Assembly (NCBI RefSeq): GCF_021278965.1
Contig: NZ_CP065589.1
Location: forward strand, 563,001-627,000
Length of the DNA stretch: 64,000 nucleotides
Direction: 5' to 3'
Source of the DNA: Chryseobacterium capnotolerans
GTDB taxonomy: Bacteria > Bacteroidota > Bacteroidia > Flavobacteriales > Weeksellaceae
In this document: one piece after another, positions 27,246-36,643 of the stretch
Layout of the letters: each line of letters opens with the position of its first letter
Position numbering within the stretch: position 1 is the first letter of the stretch
The notes under the pieces: generated by a model
The model's input: only the letters and a program-made list of their open reading frames with translations
Database searches by the model: none
Told to the model about the DNA's origin: nothing
Translations under genes and position numbers: made by a program

Positions 27246-27932
27246 CTAGGAAAGATTCCAGAAATCTTTTATTACATTCAATAATAAATTAGGTCGTACT
27301 TTATCCACAGGATGCTTTGTATCGGGGAGTACGGCTAATTTTGCATTTGGAAGTTCCCTGTATACAGCTGTGCTTTCCTCAATAGTTACCATATTGTCTT
27401 TATCTCCCACCATAATCTGAACCGGAATATTAATCGTGGCAAGATTGTTTTTCAATGGAGGATTCTTCCCCAGATCAATCATTAAGTCAGCAATAGCCGG
27501 AAGTAATTGTTTCCATTTTGGACCGTGCTGCTTCTCCAGAAGTTGAGCATATTGTGGTACTTTCTCAAGAATGACATCCGGATTAAGCATTTTACTTTCC
27601 TTTATAGCTTGTTCTTCAGTCCAATCGAATTTGGTTCCCAACGTCATAATAGAATTGACATTTTCAGGATGTTTCATAGCATAGCAAAGAGCAACATAAC
27701 CGCCCATGCTGTGCCCCAGAATATATACATCTGTTAAATTATTTTCTACACAATATTCCGTTAACTCTTGAGTATATTTTTCTATACTGATTCCGTCTGA
27801 GGGAAGGGCTTTGCCTCCATGGCCAGAAAATAAAGGAGTATGAATGGTGAAATAAGATGAAAGGCTATCTAAATAAGGGTTAAATATTTCAGAATGACCT
27901 AAAGCACCATGTAATAAAACCAAATTCTGCAT
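27246..27932 (-). CDS. Alpha/beta hydrolase
   Basis: This 228-residue cytoplasmic serine hydrolase has the HG oxyanion motif in LVLLHGALGHSE, nucleophile S75 in the elbow ILGHSMGGYV, an acid in VGDKDNMV, and the catalytic His in DTKHPVDKV. The small size and lack of a signal peptide resemble MhpC/BioH-like esterases. The substrate is unknown. Confidence 0.9.
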   Translation of the reverse strand: MQNLVLLHGALGHSEIFNPYLDSLSSYFTIHTPLFSGHGGKALPSDGISIEKYTQELTEYCVENNLTDVYILGHSMGGYVALCYAMKHPENVNSIMTLGTKFDWTEEQAIKESKMLNPDVILEKVPQYAQLLEKQHGPKWKQLLPAIADLMIDLGKNPPLKNNLATINIPVQIMVGDKDNMVTIEESTAVYRELPNAKLAVLPDTKHPVDKVRPNLLLNVIKDFWNLS

Positions 27933-28057
27933 GATTGTTTATTTTTGGGAAAATTAAGCAAAAGAATTAAAACACGAAAACGAAGAAAAAAACTAAAATT
28001 TTAGTATTAAAGAACGGTAGGTATAAATATTAGTTAAACTTTAAACCTTAAACTCTT

Positions 28058-28714
28058 CTATACATCCATTGCCATAACCAATACACTGACTTTATTATGA
28101 TCACCGGCATTTAAAATCTCCCATGCAATTGAAGAAACAGTAGTTCCTGTGGTGAAAACATCGTCAATGATTAGAATATGTTTTCCTGTTATAGTCCGGG
28201 TTACTGAAAAAGTATTCCTGGTTTCCAGCCGATGCTGCTTATCCTTTAACGCTTGTGCTTTAGAATAGTAATTTCTTTTGATTAATTGATGGTCAAATGG
28301 GATTTCGTAATATTTTGAAAGCGTTTCTGTGAAAAGATGAAGCTGATTATAGCCTCTTTCTCTGAGCTTTTTAGGATGCAGAGGAACACTTATCAGGAGA
28401 TCCGGTTTTTGATCTTTAAAATCCAATCGCTCAGTAGTCCAATTGGCCAGAATTTTTCCGGTAATTTCCCGGCTTCTGTATTTCAGTTCATGAATGATTT
28501 TCCGGCTTAGACTTTCTTCCTCAAACTGTATGAGAGCATAGGTGTTTTCAACAGGAAAAAGAAGTTTGCACTTTTCTTTTACCGGGTTATTTTCGAAATA
28601 ATTGTAATGTGTAAAATGAATTTGATTAAAACATAGATCACAAATCAGAAGATCACTCTCAATAATTCTATTACAATGGAGGCATCGGTTAGGAAAGAAT
28701 AAGTCCAATATCAT
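28058..28714 (-). CDS. ComF-family phosphoribosyltransferase-like protein
   Basis: This 218-residue protein has an N-terminal zinc-finger-like part (CLHC and CDLC pairs). The C-terminal phosphoribosyltransferase fold has the PRPP loop ILIIDDVFTTGTTVSS, LISVPLHPKKLRERGYNQ and KAQALKDKQHRLETRNTF. ComF is needed for DNA uptake in naturally competent bacteria, but family members are widespread. No competence genes adjoin it here. Confidence 0.92.
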   Translation of the reverse strand: MILDLFFPNRCLHCNRIIESDLLICDLCFNQIHFTHYNYFENNPVKEKCKLLFPVENTYALIQFEEESLSRKIIHELKYRSREITGKILANWTTERLDFKDQKPDLLISVPLHPKKLRERGYNQLHLFTETLSKYYEIPFDHQLIKRNYYSKAQALKDKQHRLETRNTFSVTRTITGKHILIIDDVFTTGTTVSSIAWEILNAGDHNKVSVLVMAMDV

Positions 28715-28787
28715 AAGTGTGTTTTTACTAAGATATGAAATAGTTTTGAGTCTTCAGTCCAGTATTGATGCTTTGATTTCTTTAAAC

Positions 28788-30260
28788 TTAGAATTCTTTT
28801 TTTATCTTTTCAATTGCATTTTTCATGCTAAGATTAAAATGTTCTTTCTCCAATCGAACCGGAGGAGCCTGTCTTACTTCACAATCCGGGATGCTGCAAG
28901 ATTCGCAGGTTACTCCTACGTTAATGGTTTTTAAGGATGGAGATTTTATAAAACCTATTTTTTTAATCGTTTGCGGATTCAGTAAGATTCCCAGGCAATA
29001 ACTTCTGTTGCTGCCATCAGAAAAAGGATTTTTTTGAGAAGTAGAAATAACCAGATAGCTTATTCCCTGGTCTTTATAATGAGAGATCTGGGCATCTGTA
29101 AGTGTTTCATTTTCTTTTAAATGATGCAGGTTTTTTACGGCGATCCATTTTCTGCAATAATGTTCATTCATGGCATTAGCGTGAGGGGCCTGCTGGTGGT
29201 TAAGATGAAGTTCCTTTAGGATTTGAATTTTTTCTGATCCTTTCTTCTTTACTAAGCATAAATAAAAAAGATCTTTAATTCCCATTTCTGCAGAAAGAAT
29301 ATTGGTAAGGCGATAATAAAAAGTTTCCGGAGAATTGGTGAAACTGTTGATAAGGGCAGCAAAGTTCTCAGGTACCCAAGTGTTTTGTTGGAAAAATTCA
29401 GAAGATTTTTCAATGGCTGGTTCTTTGGAGATTAATAGAGCTCCGGCAAAATACGAAGCATAAAAATTGTTCAGGATTTCCTCAAAACTTCCGAAGTCAA
29501 GCCATGAATAAGTAGTAGGGCGAACCTTTAGCTCCAAAACATTGAATCCTATTTCCTTGGCCAGGATAAATGTTTTCTGATCTTTTTCAAGCTTTTTATT
29601 CAGTAGCAATAATTTTTTTTCCGGAATAAACAAAGATCGTAGGTTGTCCAGGGTTCCGTAGTTTTCAAAATCTTCAGATTGAATTGTATAATTGAAATTT
29701 TCTGTAAGAATGTTCTCCAGAATATCTGACTTTAAATTTTTATCAATCTGAAGGTGGTTTTCTTCAGTGAATAAACTGACCTTATCCTCAATTTCCGGGA
29801 AATAATTGTCATATAATTCCTGAAATGACCTTAAAACAGCAAAATAAAACCTTTCCTTTCCAAGATTATAATTCTGGGAAATTTCTATCAATGCATTAAT
29901 AAAAGCTGTTACTTTCTTAGGAGCATCACTGATGATACTGATAAGGTTGTTTTTATTGATCCCGAATAATTCTAAGGGAACCTCTTTGAAGAAATCAGAC
30001 TGTAGAATTTCATTAAAAGGAGCAAGACTTTTATCCAGTTTTGTGGAAACAAGATCATCATAAGTGCAGTTCAAAGCTTCCGAAAGTTGGATGATTTTAT
30101 CATGCTTTGGGTATTTCTTACCGTTTTCAATCTCATTAAGGTAAGATTTTGATAATCCGGTTTTTACTGCAAGATCCTGTAGAGACCAATTTTTCTTTTG
30201 TCTCAGTTGTTTCAGTTTTAGCCCAAAAACTGTTTTAATATAGTCGCTTTCTGAATTCAT
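28788..30260 (-). CDS. RamB-like XRE-family regulator (short-chain acyl-CoA/acetate metabolism type)
   Basis: This 490-residue regulator has an N-terminal helix-turn-helix (residues ~10-65: LKQLRQKKNWSLQDLAVKTG, LSKSYLNEIENGKK), a degenerate IrrE-like middle domain without HExxH, and the C-terminal Cys-rich DUF2083 signature CESCSIPDCEVRQAPPVRLE. This layout matches RamB/PrpC-type regulators; in Corynebacterium RamB controls glyoxylate-shunt genes. Here it is divergent from aceB-aceA with palindromes between them, so direct control of the shunt is likely. The effector is not visible. Confidence 0.88.
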   Translation of the reverse strand: MNSESDYIKTVFGLKLKQLRQKKNWSLQDLAVKTGLSKSYLNEIENGKKYPKHDKIIQLSEALNCTYDDLVSTKLDKSLAPFNEILQSDFFKEVPLELFGINKNNLISIISDAPKKVTAFINALIEISQNYNLGKERFYFAVLRSFQELYDNYFPEIEDKVSLFTEENHLQIDKNLKSDILENILTENFNYTIQSEDFENYGTLDNLRSLFIPEKKLLLLNKKLEKDQKTFILAKEIGFNVLELKVRPTTYSWLDFGSFEEILNNFYASYFAGALLISKEPAIEKSSEFFQQNTWVPENFAALINSFTNSPETFYYRLTNILSAEMGIKDLFYLCLVKKKGSEKIQILKELHLNHQQAPHANAMNEHYCRKWIAVKNLHHLKENETLTDAQISHYKDQGISYLVISTSQKNPFSDGSNRSYCLGILLNPQTIKKIGFIKSPSLKTINVGVTCESCSIPDCEVRQAPPVRLEKEHFNLSMKNAIEKIKKEF

Positions 30261-30281
30261 TACTCAAATATAAATAATTAG

Positions 30282-30358
30282 ATGCGATTATTCGCATAAT
30301 AATTTTTAAATAAATTTAGCGAACGTTCGCTGTTTGTGAAAATTTTTGTTTATGTTTG
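30282..30358. promoter_or_regulatory. Intergenic operators and aceB promoter
   Basis: Two GCGA/TCGC-based palindromes lie between the RamB-like regulator and aceB: ATGCGATTATTCGCAT (30282-30297) and the perfect AGCGAACGTTCGCT (30318-30331). The aceB -7 box TATGTTTG lies at 30351-30358, so the second palindrome sits where the -33 box would be. This suggests control of aceB, and autoregulation from the first site. The protein-site pairing is inference. Confidence 0.65.
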
Positions 30359-30386
30359 TAACATCAAGTCACAAAATCAATATGTT

Positions 30387-31961
30387 ATGAAAACCAAGAC
30401 TCAATTAAAAATTACGGCTCAGAAGCAGTTTGAAGAAATTTTCACTCCCGATTTGATAGATTTTCTGATAGCGCTTCATCAGAATTTTAACCAGAAAAGA
30501 GTAGAGCTTTTAGAAGAAAGGAAAAAAACTCAGAAAGAATTCGATCAGGGGAATCTTCCGAAATTTCCGAAAGAGACGGAAGAGATCAGAAATGGAAATT
30601 GGGTATGTGCTCCACTGCCGGAAGATTTACTCGACAGAAGAGTGGAAATTACAGGACCGGTTGACCGTAAAATGATTATCAATGCTCTAAACTCAGGAGC
30701 CTTGACCTTCATGGCGGATTTTGAGGACAGCAACTCGCCGACTTGGAACAATTGTATGGAAGGGCAAATTAATCTTTCCGACGCGATCAAAAGAAACATA
30801 GATTTTGTCAACGAGGCAGGAAAAGCTTATCAATTGAATGAAAAGACTGCTGTTTTATTGGTACGTCCAAGAGGATTACATCTCCCTGAAAAACATATTA
30901 AGATCAATGATGAAGAAACTTCAGGATCTCTCATAGATTTTGGAATTTATTTTTTCAAAAACGCTAAAAATCTCTTGGAGAAAGGAAGTGGCCCTTACTT
31001 TTATCTTCCAAAATTAGAACATTATAAAGAAGCAAGATGGTGGAATGAAGTATTTGTCTTTGCTCAGGAATATCTGGGAATTCCGCAAGGAACGATTAAA
31101 GCAACTGTTTTAATTGAAACCATTACAGCTTCATTTCAGATTGATGAAATTTTATATGAATTAAAAGAACACAGCTCAGGCCTGAATTGTGGAAGATGGG
31201 ATTATATATTCTCATACATCAAAAAATTCAGAAATCTTCCGGAGTTTATTGTTCCGGACAGAGACCAGGTAACCATGACCTCTCCTTTTATGAGTGCCTA
31301 TTCAAAAAGAGTGATTGAAGGCTGCCACAAAAGAAATGTTCATGCGATGGGCGGAATGGCAGCACAAATTCCGGTAAAAAATGATGATGAAGCCAATAAT
31401 ACAGCTTTTGAAAAAGTAAGAAGTGATAAGGAAAGAGAAGTGAAAAATGGTCATGACGGAACCTGGGTAGCGCATCCGGCATTGGTTTCAGTGGCTAAGG
31501 ATATTTTTGATCAATACATGCCTTCTAAAAATCAGATCGATAAAAAAGTTGAATACAACATACAGGAAAATGATCTGCTTGAAATTCCAAAAGGAGCTAT
31601 TACAGAAAAAGGAGTAAGAAAAAATATCAATGTAGGCATTCTTTATCTGGAAAGCTGGCTGATGGGAACTGGTGCAGCAGCCATTTATAATCTGATGGAA
31701 GATGCTGCTACGGCAGAAATTTCCAGAACACAAATCTGGCAATGGCTAAAAAATGAAGCGGTGTTAAGTGATGACAGAACATTAACCAGAAGTATGGTTC
31801 TTCAATGGGAATCTGAAGAAATGGACAATATTGAAAAATATGTGGGTGAAGCCCGTTTTAAAAGCGGAAAATTCAACCTTGCTAAAGAATTGTTCAATGA
31901 ATTGATATTTTCTGAAAACTTTGAAGAATTTTTAACCCTGAAAGCATACCCTTTTATTTAG
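30387..31961 (+). CDS. aceB: Malate synthase A
   Basis: The enzyme condenses glyoxylate with acetyl-CoA to malate, the second glyoxylate-shunt step, for growth on acetate or fatty acids. The 524-residue protein has TFMADFEDSNSPTWNN, LLVRPRGLHLPEKH, FYLPKLEHYKEARWWNEVF, ATVLIETITASFQIDEIL and GMAAQIPVKNDDEANNTAF, all family hallmarks. I use ATG at 30387 (MKTKTQLK) rather than the upstream ATG at 30336, which lies within the predicted promoter. The RamB-like regulator is divergent and aceA follows after 119 bp. Confidence 0.97.
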   Translation: MKTKTQLKITAQKQFEEIFTPDLIDFLIALHQNFNQKRVELLEERKKTQKEFDQGNLPKFPKETEEIRNGNWVCAPLPEDLLDRRVEITGPVDRKMIINALNSGALTFMADFEDSNSPTWNNCMEGQINLSDAIKRNIDFVNEAGKAYQLNEKTAVLLVRPRGLHLPEKHIKINDEETSGSLIDFGIYFFKNAKNLLEKGSGPYFYLPKLEHYKEARWWNEVFVFAQEYLGIPQGTIKATVLIETITASFQIDEILYELKEHSSGLNCGRWDYIFSYIKKFRNLPEFIVPDRDQVTMTSPFMSAYSKRVIEGCHKRNVHAMGGMAAQIPVKNDDEANNTAFEKVRSDKEREVKNGHDGTWVAHPALVSVAKDIFDQYMPSKNQIDKKVEYNIQENDLLEIPKGAITEKGVRKNINVGILYLESWLMGTGAAAIYNLMEDAATAEISRTQIWQWLKNEAVLSDDRTLTRSMVLQWESEEMDNIEKYVGEARFKSGKFNLAKELFNELIFSENFEEFLTLKAYPFI

Positions 31962-32080
31962 TTTGAGAATAAGAAGCTTGAGTATCTAAGAGCTTTAATT
32001 TTATATCTGTTGATAATCACTCTAAATCTCGGCTTCTACATTTCAAAACCCCAAACTCAACAAACAAAAATCCAAATATT

Positions 32081-33361
32081 ATGAAAACAAAACAAGAACA
32101 AATCCAGGCTATAGAGCAAGATTGGCTGACAAATCCACGTTGGAATGGTGTAAAAAGACCTTATACAGCGGAAGAAGTATTAAAACTTCGTGGTTCTTAT
32201 AAAATAGAATATACCATTGCGACAGAAATGTCTAAGAAATTTTGGGAAAAACTCAATACTCAAGATTATGTCGCAGGACTTGGAGCTTTAACAGGAAATC
32301 AGGCGGTGCAGGAAGTGGATGCTGGTTTAGAAGCAATTTATCTTTCAGGCTGGCAGGTAGCTGCAGATGCTAACTTATCTGGAGAAATGTATCCTGATCA
32401 ATCTTTGTATCCTGCGAATTCTGTACCTTCTGTAGTGAAAAAAATAAACAATGCTTTATTAAGAGCAGACCAGGTTCAATCCGTGAGTGGAGCAGGAGAT
32501 AAAGAATACCTTGTTCCAATTATTGCAGATGCTGAGGCTGGTTTTGGAGGAAACTTAAATGCTTTTGAACTGATGAAGCAAATGATTGAAGCAGGGGCCG
32601 CCGGTGTACATTTTGAAGATCAGCTTTCTTCTGCAAAAAAATGTGGACATTTAGGAGGGAAAGTATTGGTTCCTACTCAGGAAGCTATTAATAAACTAAT
32701 TGCAGCACGTTTGGCCGCAGATGTATTGGGGGTTCCAAGTCTTATTATTGCAAGAACTGATGCTGATGCTGCAGACTTATTGACTTCAGATATTGATGAC
32801 AGAGATAAAAAATTCGTAACAGGAGAGAGAACTTCTGAAGGATTTTATGTGGTAAGAAACGGAGTAGAACAAGGAATAGACAGAGGATTGTCCTATGCGC
32901 CTTATGCAGACCTAATCTGGATGGAAACTTCAAATCCGGATCTGGAACAGGCAAAAAGATTTGCTGATGGTATTCATGCACAATTTCCGGGAAAAATGCT
33001 TGCTTATAACTGCTCTCCCTCATTCAACTGGGCTGCAAAGCTAAGTGTTGAAGAAATGTCAACCTTCCGCGAGGAGTTGGCAAAAATGGGATATAAATTC
33101 CAGTTTATTACGTTAGCGGGATTCCATGCTTTGAATACCGCAATGTTTGAGCTGGCTTTAGCTTATAAAGAAAAAGGAATGGCGGGTTATTCCGAGCTTC
33201 AGGAACGTGAGTTTGCATTACAGCAAAAAGGATTCAGAGCCGTAAAACATCAGTCTTTTGTAGGAACAGGATATTTTGATGAGGTTCAGAATATTGTTAC
33301 CAATGGATCTTCAGCTACCGTAGCGATGAAAGACTCTACAGAAACGGCACAGTTTCATTAA
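32081..33361 (+). CDS. aceA: Isocitrate lyase
   Basis: The enzyme splits isocitrate to succinate and glyoxylate, the entry step of the glyoxylate shunt. The 426-residue protein has the catalytic Cys motif [40 protein letters not shown] and [10 protein letters not shown]. It is complete and typical of bacterial ICL1. It is transcribed with or just behind aceB. Confidence 0.98.
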   Translation: MKTKQEQIQAIEQDWLTNPRWNGVKRPYTAEEVLKLRGSYKIEYTIATEMSKKFWEKLNTQDYVAGLGALTGNQAVQEVDAGLEAIYLSGWQVAADANLSGEMYPDQSLYPANSVPSVVKKINNALLRADQVQSVSGAGDKEYLVPIIADAEAGFGGNLNAFELMKQMIEAGAAGVHFEDQLSSAKKCGHLGGKVLVPTQEAINKLIAARLAADVLGVPSLIIARTDADAADLLTSDIDDRDKKFVTGERTSEGFYVVRNGVEQGIDRGLSYAPYADLIWMETSNPDLEQAKRFADGIHAQFPGKMLAYNCSPSFNWAAKLSVEEMSTFREELAKMGYKFQFITLAGFHALNTAMFELALAYKEKGMAGYSELQEREFALQQKGFRAVKHQSFVGTGYFDEVQNIVTNGSSATVAMKDSTETAQFH

Positions 33362-33392
33362 AAATCAGTTTTTTGCATTATACATATTTTCG

Positions 33393-33420
33393 AAGCTCTC
33401 CTCAATTTTGAGGAGGGCTT
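33393..33420 (+). terminator. aceA terminator
   Basis: AAGCTCTCCTCA / TGAGGAGGGCTT form a stem with a four-base loop, 31 bp after the aceA stop. Confidence 0.8.
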
Positions 33421-33539
33421 TATGTTGAAGAAACTTTTTTATCATGAAGTATCCTTATGTGGCTCCGGAATGTTTTTGATAGGTTTTGTGCTTTAAATAA
33501 GACTGAAAAATAAGGATCATCTTAAACGAAAAATTATAC

Positions 33540-33547
33540 TATATTTG
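33540..33547 (+). promoter_or_regulatory. ompH -7 promoter element
   Basis: TATATTTG overlaps the in-frame upstream codon at 33545, which shows that the start for the next gene is the ATG at 33590. Confidence 0.55.
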
Positions 33548-33589
33548 GACACGGAAAAAAAAGAATTTTCGAAAAAATTATATATTATA

Positions 33590-34165
33590 ATGAAACTAAT
33601 TAAATTATTTTTTATTGCAGCAGGATTAACTTTAACTGCTAATGCTGTAAATGCTCAACAAAAGATCGGAAGCGTAAATACTGAAGACATTTTTGAAAAC
33701 TTAGCTGAAGTAAAAACAGCTGGAACAACTCTTGATAACCTGACTAAAACAAAGCAGGCTGAAATTGATAAACTGATCGGTGAATATCAAACAAAGTTGA
33801 AAGTAGCACAGGATAAAGAAAAAACATTCAACGATACTAATAAAGAAGCTTTAACTAAAGAATTAATTGCTGCACAAACAGAACTTGATAGTTTGGGTAA
33901 AAAAATTGAAGAGGCAAGAGCACAGGCAGCTAAGGAGATTTCTGCTAAACAAGGCGAATTGTTTACTCCAATACAACAAAAAATAAAGACTGCTATTTTT
34001 GCGGTGTCTAAAGAAAGAAATCTGAACTTTGTATTTGATGTGGCTACACAAGGGAGTAATCTTATTTATACAGATGGAAGCGAAGATATTACCGATCAGG
34101 TAAAAACAAAATTGGGAGCTTCTACCACAACTGCTAAACCTGCAGCTGGAAAAGCTAAAAAATAA
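33590..34165 (+). CDS. OmpH/Skp-family periplasmic chaperone
   Basis: This 191-residue protein has a signal peptide (LIKLFFIAAGLTLTANAVNA) followed by QQKIGSVNTEDIF, the conserved first strand of OmpH. A long coiled-coil hairpin (about 55-125, rich in Lys/Glu/Ala) and a short C-terminal beta part (NLNFVFDVATQGSNLIYTDG) follow, with an Ala/Lys tail. Skp-like proteins carry unfolded outer-membrane proteins across the periplasm. The upstream in-frame ATG at 33545 is rejected because it falls within the -7 box. It is monocistronic with a clear terminator. Confidence 0.92.
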   Translation: MKLIKLFFIAAGLTLTANAVNAQQKIGSVNTEDIFENLAEVKTAGTTLDNLTKTKQAEIDKLIGEYQTKLKVAQDKEKTFNDTNKEALTKELIAAQTELDSLGKKIEEARAQAAKEISAKQGELFTPIQQKIKTAIFAVSKERNLNFVFDVATQGSNLIYTDGSEDITDQVKTKLGASTTTAKPAAGKAKK

Positions 34166-34186
34166 TTTCAATCTATTGAATATTGT

Positions 34187-34219
34187 AAAACGGAATCAGA
34201 CTCATCTGGTTCCGTTTTT
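34187..34219 (+). terminator. ompH terminator
   Basis: AAACGGAATCAGA / TCTGGTTCCGTTT form a stem with one mismatch, followed by TTC and AT-rich sequence, 22 bp after the stop. Confidence 0.8.
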
Positions 34220-34304
34220 CTTTAAGGTAAATATTAGTTTTTGTCCGAAAAGCATTAGAAACCTTTTATTTTAAATCATAAATTTGAGTAAATATTTCAG
34301 CAAG

Positions 34305-34691
34305 ATGAGTTTAGTGTATGAAAAGCAGATCAAAGTAACAGAAGAGCATATAGACCAAAACAACCATGTCAATAATGTTCAGTATGTACATTGGGTAGAA
34401 GAAATAGCAGCAGAGCACTGGGATCTTTTAAAACATAAAACAGAGTATGAGAGTGATGTCTGGATGCTTTTGGATCATCATATCCGATACAAAAAACAAG
34501 TTTATCTGGGTGATATGATTACAATAAAAACCTATCCGCAGGCTCCTGAAGGCGCTAAGCAGCCAAGAAAAGTAGAATTTTATTGCAATAATAATCTGGT
34601 AGTGGATTCTAGTACGCTCTGGGTTCTGTTTGATATAGAAGCGAAGAAAATAAAGCGCCTGGAAAATAACTGGTTAGAGAAACTGAGGTAG
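34305..34691 (+). CDS. Hotdog-fold acyl-CoA/ACP thioesterase
   Basis: This 128-residue 4HBT-family protein has the conserved start YEKQIKVTEEHIDQNNHVNN with the catalytic-type Asp/Asn block, YVHWVEEIAAEHW, and the second strand MLLDHHIRYKKQVYLGD. It should release free acids from acyl thioesters. The ATG at 34305 is chosen because the -7 box TAAATTTG (34279-34286) overlaps the in-frame TTG at 34284. The specific acyl substrate is unknown. Confidence 0.88.
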   Translation: MSLVYEKQIKVTEEHIDQNNHVNNVQYVHWVEEIAAEHWDLLKHKTEYESDVWMLLDHHIRYKKQVYLGDMITIKTYPQAPEGAKQPRKVEFYCNNNLVVDSSTLWVLFDIEAKKIKRLENNWLEKLR

Positions 34692-34714
34692 ATTGTTAGA
34701 AATCAGAGAAGAGG

Positions 34715-35098
34715 ATGAAGAGTAAATTAAGAAAAATAACAGTTGAGCAAACAGAATATTTGTACTTGGTTACAGATAAGTATCATCCCGGAACATATAC
34801 CAATACCCTTACTGTAAAGATATTTCTAAAAGATGAGAAGCAGACTCCGCTAATCATTGATTTTCTGACCTATAATCATTATATCATGGGGCAGCCTTTA
34901 AAATCAGGAATCTGGTTGATGAATATGATAACAAATTCCAAGGAAGGTGTCAATATCAATGAACCTAAATATATACAGAAACTTATTTTACAAGGAAGAG
35001 AAAAAGGCTGGGATGGGAAAAATAAGATGGAAAAACAAAATGGACTTGATTATTTAGCCCAAGTGGGGTATGATATTGACCCATTAAAGCCTAATTAG
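34715..35098 (+). CDS. Hypothetical protein
   Basis: This 127-residue protein has no signal peptide or membrane helix. Its N-terminal half looks beta-rich (EYLYLVTDKYHPGTYTNTLT), and the C-terminal half contains GREKGWDGKNKMEKQNGLDY. It starts 23 bp after the thioesterase stop on the same strand, so it may be co-transcribed. No family is recognised. Confidence 0.6.
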   Translation: MKSKLRKITVEQTEYLYLVTDKYHPGTYTNTLTVKIFLKDEKQTPLIIDFLTYNHYIMGQPLKSGIWLMNMITNSKEGVNINEPKYIQKLILQGREKGWDGKNKMEKQNGLDYLAQVGYDIDPLKPN

Positions 35099-35186
35099 AA
35101 AGATGTAGCTATTTTTTAATAAAATTCAGAAATTTTGTAACACAATATAATTATTTGTTGTCTTATGAATAATAGATCAACAAATA

Positions 35187-36629
35187 ATGAAGCAATCTGT
35201 TTTAACAGCTATATTTTTAAATGTTTCCATTGTAGGATTCAGTCAGACAGCAGAACAATCAAAAGCAATCGACAGCTATATAAAGAATGTTATCCAAATC
35301 AATGAAATTCCCGGAATGGCGGTGGGAATTGTGAAAAATGATAAGGTAACATTTCAGCAATATTATGGAAGGGATAATCTTGAAAGTAATAAAAAAGTGA
35401 ATTCCAAGTCCATGTTCAGGATATACTCCAATACAAAGCTGGTCGCCAATATAGGTCTTTTTAAACTTGTAGAAGAAGGAAAACTTTCAGTAGATGATAA
35501 AATTTCAAAATATATAGACAACCTCCCAAAAGACTGGCAGAATATTCAAGTGAAGAATCTTTTATCACACTCTTCAGGACTGCCGGATATGGCTGACATT
35601 AAAGATTTTCCGGAGAAAGCAACCCATAATGAAGTTATTAGCCGTTTGTCTAATGAAAAAAATGAATTTGAGGCGGGAGATCATTATCGCTATAACCAGA
35701 CCAACTATCTGTTAATTACAATGATTATTGAAAAGATAACAGGAAAAACTTTTGAAGAATATATCCTGGAAAATCAATTCCCGGACTCTAGGGATCAGGT
35801 GATCTTTTCTTCCAATTCTGTCGAGAAAATTCCTAATAGAGTAGGGAAGTATAATTATAACCCGGAGAAAAAGCAATATGAAAAACTAACTTCTATTGAT
35901 GGAGTGAGATCTCATTCAGCTAATGGTTTGGCGGTTACACTTCCTGCTTTTCTGCAGTGGAGTATTCATTTCAGCAAAAATGATTTTCTGAAACCGGAGA
36001 CTAAAAAAATGATGTGGAAACCATTTAGCTATAAAAATAATGGTTGGGAGTTTGCTCATGGCTGGGAAATTACAGATTCCAATACGACAAGATCGTACGG
36101 TTTCTCTGGTGGAAATGTAAGTGCATACAGCATTTTTCCGGATAATAATATGGCAATTATCGTTATGTATAATGGAAATAAGGGATTTCCGGTGATGTAT
36201 CAGATGGTTCATCATATTGCGGGAATTATGGATAAGAATCTGATGGACCCATATGCGTTGGCAGAAGAAATTACTATCGCTGATTCCTTTGTTCACCCCA
36301 ATTTGAAAAAAGAAGTATATGGATACAGAATAGAAAATGACAAGGTAATTTTTTCTTACCAATATCCTAAACATTCAAGTACAGAATTTATTAAAACCGT
36401 TTCACTAGCAGGTACATTTAATAATTGGAATATGAATGATCCATCTTATCAAATGACCCCTAAAAAGCATAATGTCTTTGAGTTGGCAGCACCCAAATCT
36501 CAATTTGAAAAAGGAAAAAGCTATGGCTTTAAGTTTGTGATGAATAAGAGCGGATGGTTGACCATTCCTTATAATGCAGCTAATACAGACGGAACCCAGG
36601 ATAATAATTTAGTCCTTAAAATCAACTAA
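35187..36629 (+). CDS. Beta-lactamase-family serine hydrolase with C-terminal E-set/CBM48-like domain
   Basis: This 480-residue exported protein has a signal peptide ending near GFSQ. The serine hydrolase domain (about 25-350) has the SxxK motif S81-N-T-K84, a Tyr motif YRYNQTNY (Y169), and a third motif near HSANGLAV. This is the class C beta-lactamase / D-aminopeptidase-like fold, acting on peptide or ester bonds; true beta-lactamase activity cannot be assumed. The last ~90 residues (VSLAGTFNNWNMNDPSYQM, YGFKFVMN) resemble a glycogen-binding E-set domain, an uncommon fusion. The erythromycin-esterase-like gene follows 14 bp later, probably in the same operon. Confidence 0.9.
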   Translation: MKQSVLTAIFLNVSIVGFSQTAEQSKAIDSYIKNVIQINEIPGMAVGIVKNDKVTFQQYYGRDNLESNKKVNSKSMFRIYSNTKLVANIGLFKLVEEGKLSVDDKISKYIDNLPKDWQNIQVKNLLSHSSGLPDMADIKDFPEKATHNEVISRLSNEKNEFEAGDHYRYNQTNYLLITMIIEKITGKTFEEYILENQFPDSRDQVIFSSNSVEKIPNRVGKYNYNPEKKQYEKLTSIDGVRSHSANGLAVTLPAFLQWSIHFSKNDFLKPETKKMMWKPFSYKNNGWEFAHGWEITDSNTTRSYGFSGGNVSAYSIFPDNNMAIIVMYNGNKGFPVMYQMVHHIAGIMDKNLMDPYALAEEITIADSFVHPNLKKEVYGYRIENDKVIFSYQYPKHSSTEFIKTVSLAGTFNNWNMNDPSYQMTPKKHNVFELAAPKSQFEKGKSYGFKFVMNKSGWLTIPYNAANTDGTQDNNLVLKIN

Positions 36630-36643
36630 AAAATAAATATATC

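Noticed and set aside
33545..33589. Upstream in-frame ATG for the OmpH protein
   Set aside because: The codon falls inside the -7 box and would put 15 charged residues before the signal peptide.
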